Shown here in pieces: positions 34,868 to 42,869 of a stretch of DNA of 64,000 nucleotides (position 1 is the stretch's first letter; every line of letters begins with the position of its first letter). Both the position numbers and the translations under genes were made by a program. The notes below the pieces were generated by a model. The model did not search any database. It saw nothing but the letters and a program-made list of their open reading frames with translations, and had not been told where the DNA came from. The stretch covers positions 1 to 64,000 of the forward strand of contig CANKZI010000001.1 in the NCBI GenBank assembly GCA_947488595.1, given 5' to 3'. The DNA is from Flavobacteriaceae bacterium (GTDB lineage Bacteria; Bacteroidota; Bacteroidia; Flavobacteriales; Flavobacteriaceae).

Positions 34868-35914
34868 ATGAAAAAAGCAGAAAATATCATCGTTGGAATT
34901 TCAATTGGAGATTTGAACGGTATTGGAAGCGAGGTGGTACTCAAAACATTTGAAGATACGCGAATGTTAGAATTGTGCACGCCGGTTATTTTTGCCAACG
35001 TAAAGACCTTATCTTTTCTTAAAAAAAGTTTTGAATCGACAACCATGTTGCACGGCATTGATCGTTTGGACCAGTTGGTAATCGGAAAAATCAATGTTTT
35101 GAACATTTGGCGCGAAGGATTTACTTTAGAGTACGGCGTGAATGATCCCATTGTTGGTCAGTATGCGATTAAGTCATTTGTGGCCGCAACCAAAGCCCTT
35201 AAAGACGGATTGATTGATGTTTTGGTCACTGCGCCAATCAACAAATACAACATTCAGTCAGAAGAATTCAAATTTCCGGGACATACCGATTATTTGAACC
35301 AAGAGTTAGAAGGTAATGCTTTGATGTTGATGGTGCAAGACAATTTGAGAATCGGACTATTGACCGACCATATTCCGGTAAACGAAGTTGCATCGCATTT
35401 GACCGAAGCTTTAATCAAACAAAAAATCGAAACGGTTCGTCAATCTTTAATACAAGATTTTAGTATCAATAAACCAAAAATTGCAGTTTTAGGATTGAAT
35501 CCGCATGCTGGCGATGGCGGTGTAATTGGAAAAGAAGACGAAGAGATCATAAAACCAGTCATCAAAAAAATGTTCGAAAAAGGAACAATGGTTTTTGGAC
35601 CTTATTCAGCAGATGGTTTTTTTGGAAGTGGGCAATATAAAAAATTTGATGCTGTGATTGCTACTTATCACGACCAAGGATTGATTCCGTTTAAAACCCT
35701 ATCCTTCGGTAATGGAGTTAACTACACTTCAGGTTTAGATAAAATTAGAACTTCGCCAGATCATGGAACTGCTTATGATATTGCAGGAAAAGGTGTTGCT
35801 GATTTCAACTCGTTTAAAGAAGCAGTTTATTTGGCGATTGACATTTACAATTCGAGAAATCAATATACCGAAATCAGCAAAAAGCCATTAAAAACAAAAG
35901 AAAAACACTTATAA
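34868..35914 (+). CDS. pdxA: 4-hydroxythreonine-4-phosphate dehydrogenase
   Basis: A 348-residue metal- and NAD-dependent enzyme of pyridoxal phosphate synthesis that oxidises 4-phosphohydroxythreonine. It begins with GISIGDLNGIGSEVVLKTF, the family N-terminal signature. TAPINKYNI and FPGHTDYLNQE carry a metal His. GLNPHAGDGGVIGKEDEEII is the nucleotide/substrate block, and TYHDQGLIPFK holds a further metal His. GNGVNYTSGLDKIRTSPDHGTAYDIAG is the C-terminal signature. Complete, cytosolic dimer. Confidence 0.95.
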   Translation: MKKAENIIVGISIGDLNGIGSEVVLKTFEDTRMLELCTPVIFANVKTLSFLKKSFESTTMLHGIDRLDQLVIGKINVLNIWREGFTLEYGVNDPIVGQYAIKSFVAATKALKDGLIDVLVTAPINKYNIQSEEFKFPGHTDYLNQELEGNALMLMVQDNLRIGLLTDHIPVNEVASHLTEALIKQKIETVRQSLIQDFSINKPKIAVLGLNPHAGDGGVIGKEDEEIIKPVIKKMFEKGTMVFGPYSADGFFGSGQYKKFDAVIATYHDQGLIPFKTLSFGNGVNYTSGLDKIRTSPDHGTAYDIAGKGVADFNSFKEAVYLAIDIYNSRNQYTEISKKPLKTKEKHL

Positions 35915-35917
35915 ACA

Positions 35918-35939
35918 AAAAAAGGTTGATAACCCTTTT
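35918..35939 (+). terminator. Weak stem-loop after pdxA
   Basis: AAAAGGTT and AACCCTTTT pair with one bulged C around a GAT loop and end in four T. The arm overlaps the next promoter, so this could be a weak terminator or chance. Confidence 0.4.
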
Positions 35940-35965
35940 GAATTTGTAATAAATGTATATCTTTG
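35937..35965 (+). promoter_or_regulatory. Promoter of the yceD-rpmF-fabH-acc cluster
   Basis: TTTG at 35937-35940, a 17-bp spacer and TATCTTTG at 35958-35965. The leader to the ATG at 36000 is about 30 bases. Confidence 0.6.
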
Positions 35966-35999
35966 CACTCCTTTATAAAGGAAACAAATTGTTGTTACG

Positions 36000-36539
36000 A
36001 TGAAGCAGTTAAATGAATTTTTAATTCCTTTTATAGGATTAAAGCTGGGGAAACATCAGTTTGAGTATCAAATAAATAAAGCGTTCTTTGCAATTTTTGA
36101 GTACGATGAATTTGAAAGTTCAAACATCAAAGTAAATTTGGTTTTTGAAAAGAAAAGCACATTTATGGAGCTTAATTTTAAACACAAAGGCAGTATTCAC
36201 GTGCCTTGTGATTTGACAAACGAAATGTTTGATATGCCCATAAAAGGAAAAATTAAATTGGTCGTTCAATTTGGGGAGGAATTCAATAATGACAATGATG
36301 AGCTTTTGATTTTGCCTCATGGTGAGCATCAAATAGACGTTTCACAATACATTTATGAAATGATTGTGCTTTCTATTCCATTAAAAAGAGTGCATCCAGG
36401 CATCAAAGACGGCACTTTACAATCGGAAGCGCTAGACAAACTAAATGAACTCAAAGTCAAAGTTAAAAAAGAAGAAAAAAAACAAGAAGCAATAGACCCA
36501 CGTTGGGACAAATTAAAACAACTATTAACGGATAAATAA
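36000..36539 (+). CDS. DUF177 family protein (YceD-like)
   Basis: A 179-residue cytosolic protein of the DUF177/YceD family. It is encoded directly before rpmF in many bacteria and is linked to 23S rRNA or L32 accumulation. Visible are a beta-rich N-terminus, the VPCDLTNEMFDMPIKGKIKLVVQF block (about 62-85) that carries the family Cys position, and a late DPRWDKLKQLL. It lacks the second cysteine usual in zinc-binding members. It precedes rpmF by nine bases, which supports the assignment. Confidence 0.85.
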   Translation: MKQLNEFLIPFIGLKLGKHQFEYQINKAFFAIFEYDEFESSNIKVNLVFEKKSTFMELNFKHKGSIHVPCDLTNEMFDMPIKGKIKLVVQFGEEFNNDNDELLILPHGEHQIDVSQYIYEMIVLSIPLKRVHPGIKDGTLQSEALDKLNELKVKVKKEEKKQEAIDPRWDKLKQLLTDK

Positions 36540-36548
36540 TATAGTAAA

Positions 36549-36743
36549 ATGGCACATCCTAAAAGAAAAATCTCGAAAACAAGAAGAGATAAGAGAAGAA
36601 CACATTACAAAGCAACCGCTGCTCAAATCGCAACTTGTCCAATTACAGGAGAAGCACATTTGTACCACAGAGCTTACTGGCATGAAGGAAAAATGTACTA
36701 CAGAGGACAAGTTGTTATCGACAAGTCTGTTGCAGCTGCGTAA
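36549..36743 (+). CDS. rpmF: 50S ribosomal protein L32
   Basis: A 64-residue basic ribosomal protein. It begins [20 protein letters not shown], the standard L32 start (HPKRKxSKxRRDKRR). The usual CxxC...CxxC zinc ribbon is not there: only one Cys remains ([13 protein letters not shown]), so this is a zinc-independent type. A rho-independent terminator follows. Confidence 0.97.
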   Translation: MAHPKRKISKTRRDKRRTHYKATAAQIATCPITGEAHLYHRAYWHEGKMYYRGQVVIDKSVAAA

Positions 36744-36766
36744 TAATTTATAGCACAACAATATTT

Positions 36767-36794
36767 AAACTCTCACACCGTGAGGGTTTTTTTT
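36767..36794 (+). terminator. Terminator after rpmF
   Basis: AAACTCTCAC and GTGAGGGTTT pair (one G-T) around an ACC loop and are followed by a run of eight T. It separates rpmF from fabH, possibly as a partial terminator. Confidence 0.88.
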
Positions 36795-36908
36795 GTTGGT
36801 TAAAACCTAAAGTTCAAATATGCCAAAACAAAAGATTTTTTTTAGAAATTTTTTTGTAATTTCAACAACTTTTCTGAATTAAAAATTAGAAAAAACACAC
36901 ACAGCCCT

Positions 36909-37910
36909 ATGAGTACAATTACAGCCGCAATTACTGCTGTCGGAGGATATGTTCCAGATTTTGTGTTGACGAACAAAGTACTAGAAACCATGGTCGAAAC
37001 CAACGATGAATGGATTACTTCTAGGACCGGAATCAAAGAAAGAAGACTTTTAAAAGATGCAACAAAAGGCACCTCTTTTTTGGCGATAAAAGCTGCAGAA
37101 GATTTGATTGCCAAAAAAAATATCGATCCCGCAACCATTGATTTGGTCATTTTGGCTACCACCACACCCGATATGCCTGTTGCGTCAACAGCTGTTTTTG
37201 TTGCGACAAATATAGGCGCAGTTAATGCATTTGCTTATGATTTACAAGCAGCTTGTTCGGGGTTTTTATTCGGAATGTCAACAGCAGCAGCTTACATTCA
37301 GTCAGGGAAGTACAAAAAAGTTTTGCTAATTGGTGCCGATAAAATGTCTTCCATAATAGATTATACCGATCGTGCAACGTGTATTATTTTTGGCGATGGT
37401 GCTGGTGCCGTTTTATTTGAACCCAATCATGAAGGGCTAGGACTTCAAGATGAATACTTGAGAAGCGATGGTGTTGGACGAGATTTTTTGAAAATTGAAG
37501 CCGGCGGATCCTTGTTGCCTCCATCAAAAGAAACCGTCGAGAACAAACAACATTTTGTTTTTCAAGACGGAAAAACAGTTTACAAATATGCCGTCTCTGG
37601 AATGGCAGATGTTAGTGAAAAAATATTAGAACGCAATAATCTTGCTAAAAATGATGTAGATTGGTTGGTCGCCCACCAAGCCAACAAAAGAATTATTGAT
37701 GCCACCGCTAGCCGAATCGGATTAGAAGACGACAAAGTATTGGTCAATATTCAGAAATACGGAAACACCACCTCGGGAACATTGCCTTTGCTTTTGTTTG
37801 ATTTTGAAAAACAATTAAAAAAAGGTGATAATTTAATATTTGCTGCTTTTGGCGGCGGATTTACTTGGGGTGCGATTTATTTAAAATGGGCTTACAACAG
37901 CGCTAATTGA
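36909..37910 (+). CDS. fabH: 3-oxoacyl-ACP synthase III
   Basis: A 333-residue condensing enzyme that starts fatty-acid synthesis from acetyl-CoA (or branched acyl-CoA) and malonyl-ACP. The catalytic Cys is in LQAACSGFLFGM (about 117), the His in VAHQANKRIIDA (about 255) and the Asn in KYGNTTSGTLPL (about 285). It has TNDEWITSRTGIKERR near the N-terminus and GGGFTWGA near the C-terminus, both family signatures. It lies upstream of accB and accC; in Flavobacterium-like genomes the branched-chain primer preference is expected but not shown here. Confidence 0.95.
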   Translation: MSTITAAITAVGGYVPDFVLTNKVLETMVETNDEWITSRTGIKERRLLKDATKGTSFLAIKAAEDLIAKKNIDPATIDLVILATTTPDMPVASTAVFVATNIGAVNAFAYDLQAACSGFLFGMSTAAAYIQSGKYKKVLLIGADKMSSIIDYTDRATCIIFGDGAGAVLFEPNHEGLGLQDEYLRSDGVGRDFLKIEAGGSLLPPSKETVENKQHFVFQDGKTVYKYAVSGMADVSEKILERNNLAKNDVDWLVAHQANKRIIDATASRIGLEDDKVLVNIQKYGNTTSGTLPLLLFDFEKQLKKGDNLIFAAFGGGFTWGAIYLKWAYNSAN

Positions 37911-37993
37911 TATTATTGTTCAAAATTTTCCCTTTTTCAATTATGGAAATTTATAAAATAAAAAACAAACTATAAAAAACTAAAACACATATT

Positions 37994-38473
37994 ATGGATT
38001 TAAAAGAAATTCAAAACCTAATTAAATTTGTAGCCAATTCTGGTGTTGCAGAAGTGAAATTAGAAATGGATGATGTTAAAATCACCATCAGAACAACATT
38101 AGAAGGACACACTCCAGAAATTACTTACGTGCAACAAGCACCACAACAAGCATTGCCACAACAAACCCAACAACAACAAAGTGCTCCAGTTGTTGCAACG
38201 CCATCGGCTCCTTTGGCCGATGACAATTCAAAATTCATTACCATAAAATCACCAATTATAGGTACTTTTTATCGTAAACCTTCTCCAGATAAACCAATGT
38301 TTGTTGAGGTAGGCACTTCAATCGGAAAAGGAGATGTGCTTTGCGTTATTGAAGCGATGAAACTTTTTAACGAAATCGAATCAGAAGTTTCGGGCAAAAT
38401 AGTAAAAATTCTTGTTGACGATATGTCGCCAGTCGAATTTGATCAACCATTATTTTTAGTCGATCCATCTTAA
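37994..38473 (+). CDS. accB: Acetyl-CoA carboxylase biotin carboxyl carrier protein
   Basis: A 159-residue carrier for carboxybiotin. The N-terminal part (1-40) is the subunit-interaction region. A Gln/Pro/Ala-rich linker spans about 50-75 (QQAPQQ and QTQQQQ). The biotinyl domain at about 80-158 has [15 protein letters not shown] and [11 protein letters not shown], whose Lys is the biotinylation site. Spacing to fabH is 83 bases and to accC 102 bases. Confidence 0.96.
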   Translation: MDLKEIQNLIKFVANSGVAEVKLEMDDVKITIRTTLEGHTPEITYVQQAPQQALPQQTQQQQSAPVVATPSAPLADDNSKFITIKSPIIGTFYRKPSPDKPMFVEVGTSIGKGDVLCVIEAMKLFNEIESEVSGKIVKILVDDMSPVEFDQPLFLVDPS

Positions 38474-38575
38474 TTTTAGATTTTTAGATTTGCAATTTAG
38501 GATTTCCGTACATGGAAGTGTTGATGCGTATAATTATCTAATTTTCAAATTGTCTAATTTTCTAATTCAAAAAAG

Positions 38576-39925
38576 ATGTTTAAAAAAATATTAATTGCCA
38601 ACAGAGGCGAAATTGCACTTCGCGTAATTAGAACCTGTAAAGAAATGGGCATCAAAACCGTTGCCGTTTATTCTACTGCCGATGCCGAAAGCCTGCATGT
38701 TCGTTTTGCTGATGAAGCCGTTTGTATTGGTCCGCCACCGAGTAATTTGTCCTATTTAAAAATGTCAAGTATTATTGCCGCTGCCGAAATAACCAATGCC
38801 GACGCCATTCATCCTGGATACGGTTTTCTATCCGAAAATGCCAAGTTTTCAAAGATTTGTCAAGAACATGGTATCAAGTTCATCGGTGCTTCGCCCGAAA
38901 TGATTGATAGAATGGGCGACAAGGCTTCGGCCAAATCGACCATGATTGAAGCTGGTGTTCCTTGTGTTCCTGGGTCAGTCGGAATTTTAGAATCTTATGA
39001 GCAGGCTTTAAAATTGGCACGTGAATTTGGTTTTCCTGTCATGCTAAAAGCCACAGCTGGAGGCGGAGGAAAAGGTATGCGTGCCGTTTGGAAAGAAGAA
39101 GATTTACTGAAATCGTGGGAAAGTGCCCGTCAAGAATCGGCAGCCGCTTTTGGAAACGATGGGATGTACCTAGAAAAATTAATCGAAGAACCACGTCATA
39201 TCGAAATTCAGGTAGTTGGCGATGCGTACGGAAAAGCCTGTCACCTTTCGGAAAGGGATTGCTCGGTACAACGCCGTCATCAAAAACTAACCGAAGAAAC
39301 GCCATCGCCATTTATGACCGATGAGTTGCGTTTTAAAATGGGAGAAGCCGCTGTTAAAGCTGCTGAATACATTAAATATGAAGGCGCAGGAACGGTAGAG
39401 TTTTTAGTGGATAAACACCGTAATTTCTACTTTATGGAAATGAATACCCGTATTCAGGTCGAACATCCAATTACCGAACAAGTAATTGACTACGATTTGA
39501 TTCGCGAGCAAATTTTAGTTGCTGCAGGCGTGCCTATTTCAGGTAAAAACTATTTACCACAATTACATGCTATCGAATGCCGAATCAATGCCGAAGATCC
39601 TTATAATGATTTTAGACCATCTCCAGGAAAAATTACCACTTTGCATACGCCTGGTGGACACGGAGTGCGTTTGGATACGCATGTTTATTCGGGTTATACG
39701 ATTCCGCCCAATTATGATTCGATGATAGCCAAACTCATTACAACAGCACAAACCCGTCAAGAGGCCATCAATAAAATGAAGCGTGCTTTAGACGAATTTG
39801 TCATCGAAGGCATTAAAACGACCATTCCTTTTCACAGACAATTGATGGATGACCCACGCTATGTTGCTGGCGAATACACCACTGCTTTTATGGATGATTT
39901 TAAAATGGAAGAGCCACAAGATTAA
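38576..39925 (+). CDS. accC: Acetyl-CoA carboxylase biotin carboxylase subunit
   Basis: A 449-residue ATP-grasp enzyme that carboxylates biotin on AccB. It begins [20 protein letters not shown]. The ATP-binding loop is [12 protein letters not shown] (about 160-171). Active-site blocks include [19 protein letters not shown] and [16 protein letters not shown] (about 286-301). GRINAEDP-type [12 protein letters not shown] and the family C-terminal domain follow. Length is that of E. coli AccC (449). Its carboxyltransferase partners AccA and AccD are not in the window. Confidence 0.97.
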   Translation: MFKKILIANRGEIALRVIRTCKEMGIKTVAVYSTADAESLHVRFADEAVCIGPPPSNLSYLKMSSIIAAAEITNADAIHPGYGFLSENAKFSKICQEHGIKFIGASPEMIDRMGDKASAKSTMIEAGVPCVPGSVGILESYEQALKLAREFGFPVMLKATAGGGGKGMRAVWKEEDLLKSWESARQESAAAFGNDGMYLEKLIEEPRHIEIQVVGDAYGKACHLSERDCSVQRRHQKLTEETPSPFMTDELRFKMGEAAVKAAEYIKYEGAGTVEFLVDKHRNFYFMEMNTRIQVEHPITEQVIDYDLIREQILVAAGVPISGKNYLPQLHAIECRINAEDPYNDFRPSPGKITTLHTPGGHGVRLDTHVYSGYTIPPNYDSMIAKLITTAQTRQEAINKMKRALDEFVIEGIKTTIPFHRQLMDDPRYVAGEYTTAFMDDFKMEEPQD

Positions 39926-39950
39926 AACATTTTTTGATTTAAATATGCAA

Positions 39951-39978
39951 AAACCTTACAGCAATGTGAGGTTTTTTT
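39951..39978 (+). terminator. Terminator of the fabH-accB-accC cluster
   Basis: AACCTTACA and TGTGAGGTT pair over 9 positions (one G-T) around a GCAA loop and end in a T run. Confidence 0.85.
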
Positions 39979-40022
39979 ATTCGTAATTATCAAAATTTAA
40001 TTCAATTTTACAAAGTTTTAAA

Positions 40023-40030
40023 TACCTTTG
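40023..40030 (+). promoter_or_regulatory. Putative -7 element for holB
   Basis: TACCTTTG matches TAnnTTTG and ends five bases before the ATG at 40036, implying a leaderless or nearly leaderless mRNA. No -33 TTG is seen. Confidence 0.5.
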
Positions 40031-40035
40031 CTTAT

Positions 40036-41184
40036 ATGCAGTTTTCTGAAATTTTAGGGCAAGATTACATCAAAAATCATTTAACAACGAGTGCTGTTGC
40101 GGGCAGAATTTCGCATGCACAACTTTTTATTGGTCCCGATGGAAGCGGCACCTTACCGATGGCAATTGCTTATGCACAATATATTTTGTGCAACAATGTA
40201 GATAACGAAAACAAGAATGGCAATGCGGCATGCAATTTGAAATTTGAGAACTTTTCGCATCCTGATTTGCATTTTGTCTATCCGACAGTGGGTACCGATA
40301 CAATTAAAACCAAGCCCAAAAGCATTGATTTTGTTGTTGAATGGCGCCAATTTTTAAACGAAAATCCTTATGGTAGCTCGTTTGATTGGTACCGCCATTT
40401 GGGCGTTCAAAACAAACAAGGCGAAATCAGAGTTGACGATGCTCAAGAAATCTTGAAATCACTTGCGTTAAAATCGTACGAAGGCGGATACAAAATAATG
40501 ATTGTTTGGATGGCAGACAAATTGAATATTGCTGCTTCAAACAAGTTATTAAAACTACTTGAAGAACCCAATGACAAAACCCTTTTTTTGTTGATTTCTG
40601 AAAGTGAAGAAGACATTATGCCTACCATTCGCTCCCGCTGTCAAGTATTACATTTTAGTGCTTTACCCGAAAAAACTATCGCCGATGCTTTGGTGAACCG
40701 CCACAACATTGAACCCCGAACAGCTTCAAAATTGGCGCATCAAGCACAAGGCAATTATAACAAAGCACTGCAACTTTTGCAATCTGATGGCGAAGATACT
40801 GTTTTTGAAAAATACTTTGTCGATTGGGTTCGTGCTGCTTTTAGAGCCAAAGGGAATGCGGCCGCAATTCAGGATTTAATTGCTTGGAGTGAACAAATTG
40901 CAGCTTCAGGACGCGAAACACAAAAAAAGTTTTTGCACTTTTGCATCGAAATGTTCCGTCAGGCTTTACTGTTGCATTATCAAACCACCAGTTTGGTTTA
41001 TATGGAACCTAAAATAGAAAAATTCAAACTCGAAAATTTTGCGCCATTTGTTAATTCGGGTAATATCAACGACATTTTCAAATCGCTTTCAGATGCAATT
41101 TATCACATTGAGCGCAACGGAAACGCCAAAATTATTTTAACCGACTTGTCTATAAAACTCACACGTTTAATTCATAAAAAATAA
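40036..41184 (+). CDS. holB: DNA polymerase III delta' subunit
   Basis: A 382-residue clamp-loader subunit. It begins with FSEILGQDYIKNHLTTS and ISHAQLFIGPDGSGT, the degenerate ATP-binding region of delta'. It has IRVDDAQEILKSLALKSYEGGYKIMIVW (sensor region), NKLLKLLEEPNDKTLFLL and SRCQVLHFSALPE, typical of the clamp-loader fold. The P-loop (GPDGSGTLP) is atypical, which fits an ATP-inactive delta'. The DoxX gene follows after four bases. Confidence 0.92.
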   Translation: MQFSEILGQDYIKNHLTTSAVAGRISHAQLFIGPDGSGTLPMAIAYAQYILCNNVDNENKNGNAACNLKFENFSHPDLHFVYPTVGTDTIKTKPKSIDFVVEWRQFLNENPYGSSFDWYRHLGVQNKQGEIRVDDAQEILKSLALKSYEGGYKIMIVWMADKLNIAASNKLLKLLEEPNDKTLFLLISESEEDIMPTIRSRCQVLHFSALPEKTIADALVNRHNIEPRTASKLAHQAQGNYNKALQLLQSDGEDTVFEKYFVDWVRAAFRAKGNAAAIQDLIAWSEQIAASGRETQKKFLHFCIEMFRQALLLHYQTTSLVYMEPKIEKFKLENFAPFVNSGNINDIFKSLSDAIYHIERNGNAKIILTDLSIKLTRLIHKK

Positions 41185-41188
41185 AAAT

Positions 41189-41572
41189 ATGTTCAATATT
41201 GCTTCTGTTTTGGTTTTGGTTTTTTTGGCTGCTACATTTATACAATCGGGTTATGATAAAACCATGTATTGGAAAGACAATTTAGAATGGCTAAAAGGTC
41301 ATTTTGCAAAAACACCCATAAAAAACATGGTGCCTTTTTCGTTGTTTCTGATTTTGGTATTAGAGTTAATTTCGGGAATTTTATGTGTTTCTGGCGTTAT
41401 ACAATTGCTTTTCAACAACGGGAGAACTTTTGGTTTGTATGGTGCTGTTTTTTGCTGTATTACACTTATATTTTTATTGATTGGTCAACGCATGGCAAAG
41501 GATTATGATGGCGCAAGAACGATTGTGATTTACTTTATACCAGCGGTTTTAGCTACCTATTGGCTGAGTTAG
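41189..41572 (+). CDS. DoxX-like membrane protein
   Basis: A 127-residue integral membrane protein with four hydrophobic helices, near residues 4-19, 47-70, 78-98 and 108-125. The DoxX/SURF4-like family is the best match: YDKTMYWKDNLEWLKGHFAKTP followed by a membrane pair. DoxX proteins form redox or methyl-glyoxal-related membrane modules in some bacteria. Function here is unknown. It is four bases downstream of holB and probably co-transcribed. Confidence 0.72.
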   Translation: MFNIASVLVLVFLAATFIQSGYDKTMYWKDNLEWLKGHFAKTPIKNMVPFSLFLILVLELISGILCVSGVIQLLFNNGRTFGLYGAVFCCITLIFLLIGQRMAKDYDGARTIVIYFIPAVLATYWLS

Positions 41573-41985
41573 TTTTAATTTGGATGGTGCCTTAATCACT
41601 GCGCCTTATGCTAATTTACTGATATTTAGTATTTTTATTCTGCAGGCAATGCTGTTTTTGCTTATTGCTTAAGACCATTGCCTAAAACCTAATTTGATTT
41701 AAAGTGCTGCTGCTGTTTCAAATGGAAGGAACAGACAATAGGACCAAATAGATTGGTTACAATCAAGTTTCATTTCAAAAATACCAAACCTTTAGATACA
41801 TTTGCTCGATACTTAATTGATGCATAATTGGTATTTTACTTTTATCAACTCTATAATAATTGTATAGTATTTCTATAAAAATCTATTTTTTTAGAATTAC
41901 AATAATACATAAATAATAATAAACTACTTTTATATAAGTTAAAACATCAATTATTTACGGAGTATGCATTCTTTAAATAACTACT
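41573..41985. other. Intergenic region without recognisable gene (413 bp)
   Basis: AT-rich DNA after the DoxX gene. I see no open frame of note, no tRNA and no strong hairpin. It may be the decayed upstream part of the pseudogene that follows. Confidence 0.55.
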
Positions 41986-42715
41986 ATGGCACGATTAGAC
42001 AAAAACAAATTCTTGAGTGGCGTGATTGGGAACTTGGTTTTTAGAACCTTGATGGAAAACAAATAGTACAGTCAAAACCAGAAAAAGTCAAACTAAGTGC
42101 GATGACTAAATATAGCAGAAGCGAATTTAGAAGCTGCAGATAATGGGCGAAAACGATACGCCAACACCTGTATAATTTCTTAATTAACCAAAATGATAGT
42201 TATATGTACCGCCGTTTAAAGGGTAGTTTATACAGCGCAATTCAAAGCAATTCAGCTAGTTTAAGGGCGAACGTACGCCGCTGAATAGTAATTTAGATCA
42301 TTAGTAGGGTTTGATTTTAATAGTAGTTCTGCCTTCACGGATTATTTTTTAACTACTGTGCTTATGGAGTCAAACCAATCAACGACAAGGGCAAGTTAAT
42401 ATTCCGAAATTTGAGCCAAAGTCTGAAGTTGTTTTTCCTGAGCGTACAGGTCATGCTGAACTATTAGTCTATGTTATGGAAAGCAGTTTGAAATACAACA
42501 CTGCGGCAGTTGACGACTATTTTTTAGTACCAATGACAAATAATGCTGCTGTAATTCCGGCAACTGTTTGGACCAGTGTCGTTTTACCTGAAAGTCATTT
42601 TGTTTTGGTAACTGCAAAGATGATGTATTATCATAACGATAAATTTACCGTTATAAATTATATCAATAATAAAGCGATGAATCCTTCAACTATTCTCCTG
42701 GCTAAGCATACTTAA
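41986..42715 (+). pseudogene. Frameshifted remnant of a flavobacterial hypothetical protein
   Basis: Frame of ATG 41986 reads MARLDKNKFLSGVIGNLVF before a stop. Then a one-base shift lets the reading continue (DGKQIVQSKPEKVKLSA, then a stop, then HLYNFLINQNDSYMYRRL and SLYSAIQSN). After more shifts the third frame gives VNIPKFEPKSEVVFPERTGH, ELLVYVMESSLKYN, VWTSVVLPESHFVLVTA and ends NPSTILLAKHT at 42715. At least two or three frameshifts and several stops are needed. I recall intact proteins with the same start in other flavobacteria, but their function is unknown to me. The reading shows loss of function, not a short real gene. Confidence 0.85.
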
Positions 42716-42869
42716 AAGTAGATCAGGACGACTTTCGTTTATAACAAAGGCAAGCTTTTTTGGAAAATAATGTCTTAACTCTTCCAGGATTTAAAACCGT
42801 AGGACTATCAGCTGCATGGATTATTTATAGCTGGTTTTATAGAAATTTAACCTTTTTTAAAAAAATTGG
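42716..42869 (+). pseudogene. Possible further remnant downstream of the pseudogene
   Basis: Different frames give IRTTFVYNKGKLFWKI and LTLPGFKTVGLSAAWIIYSW, both interrupted by stops. They might be the end of the same decayed gene or a second one. No family recognised. Low confidence. Confidence 0.35.

Noticed and set aside
34807..35151. Upstream extension of the riboflavin synthase frame
   Set aside because: It overlaps pdxA in antisense and lacks any domain; MFTGIIES is the invariant family start.
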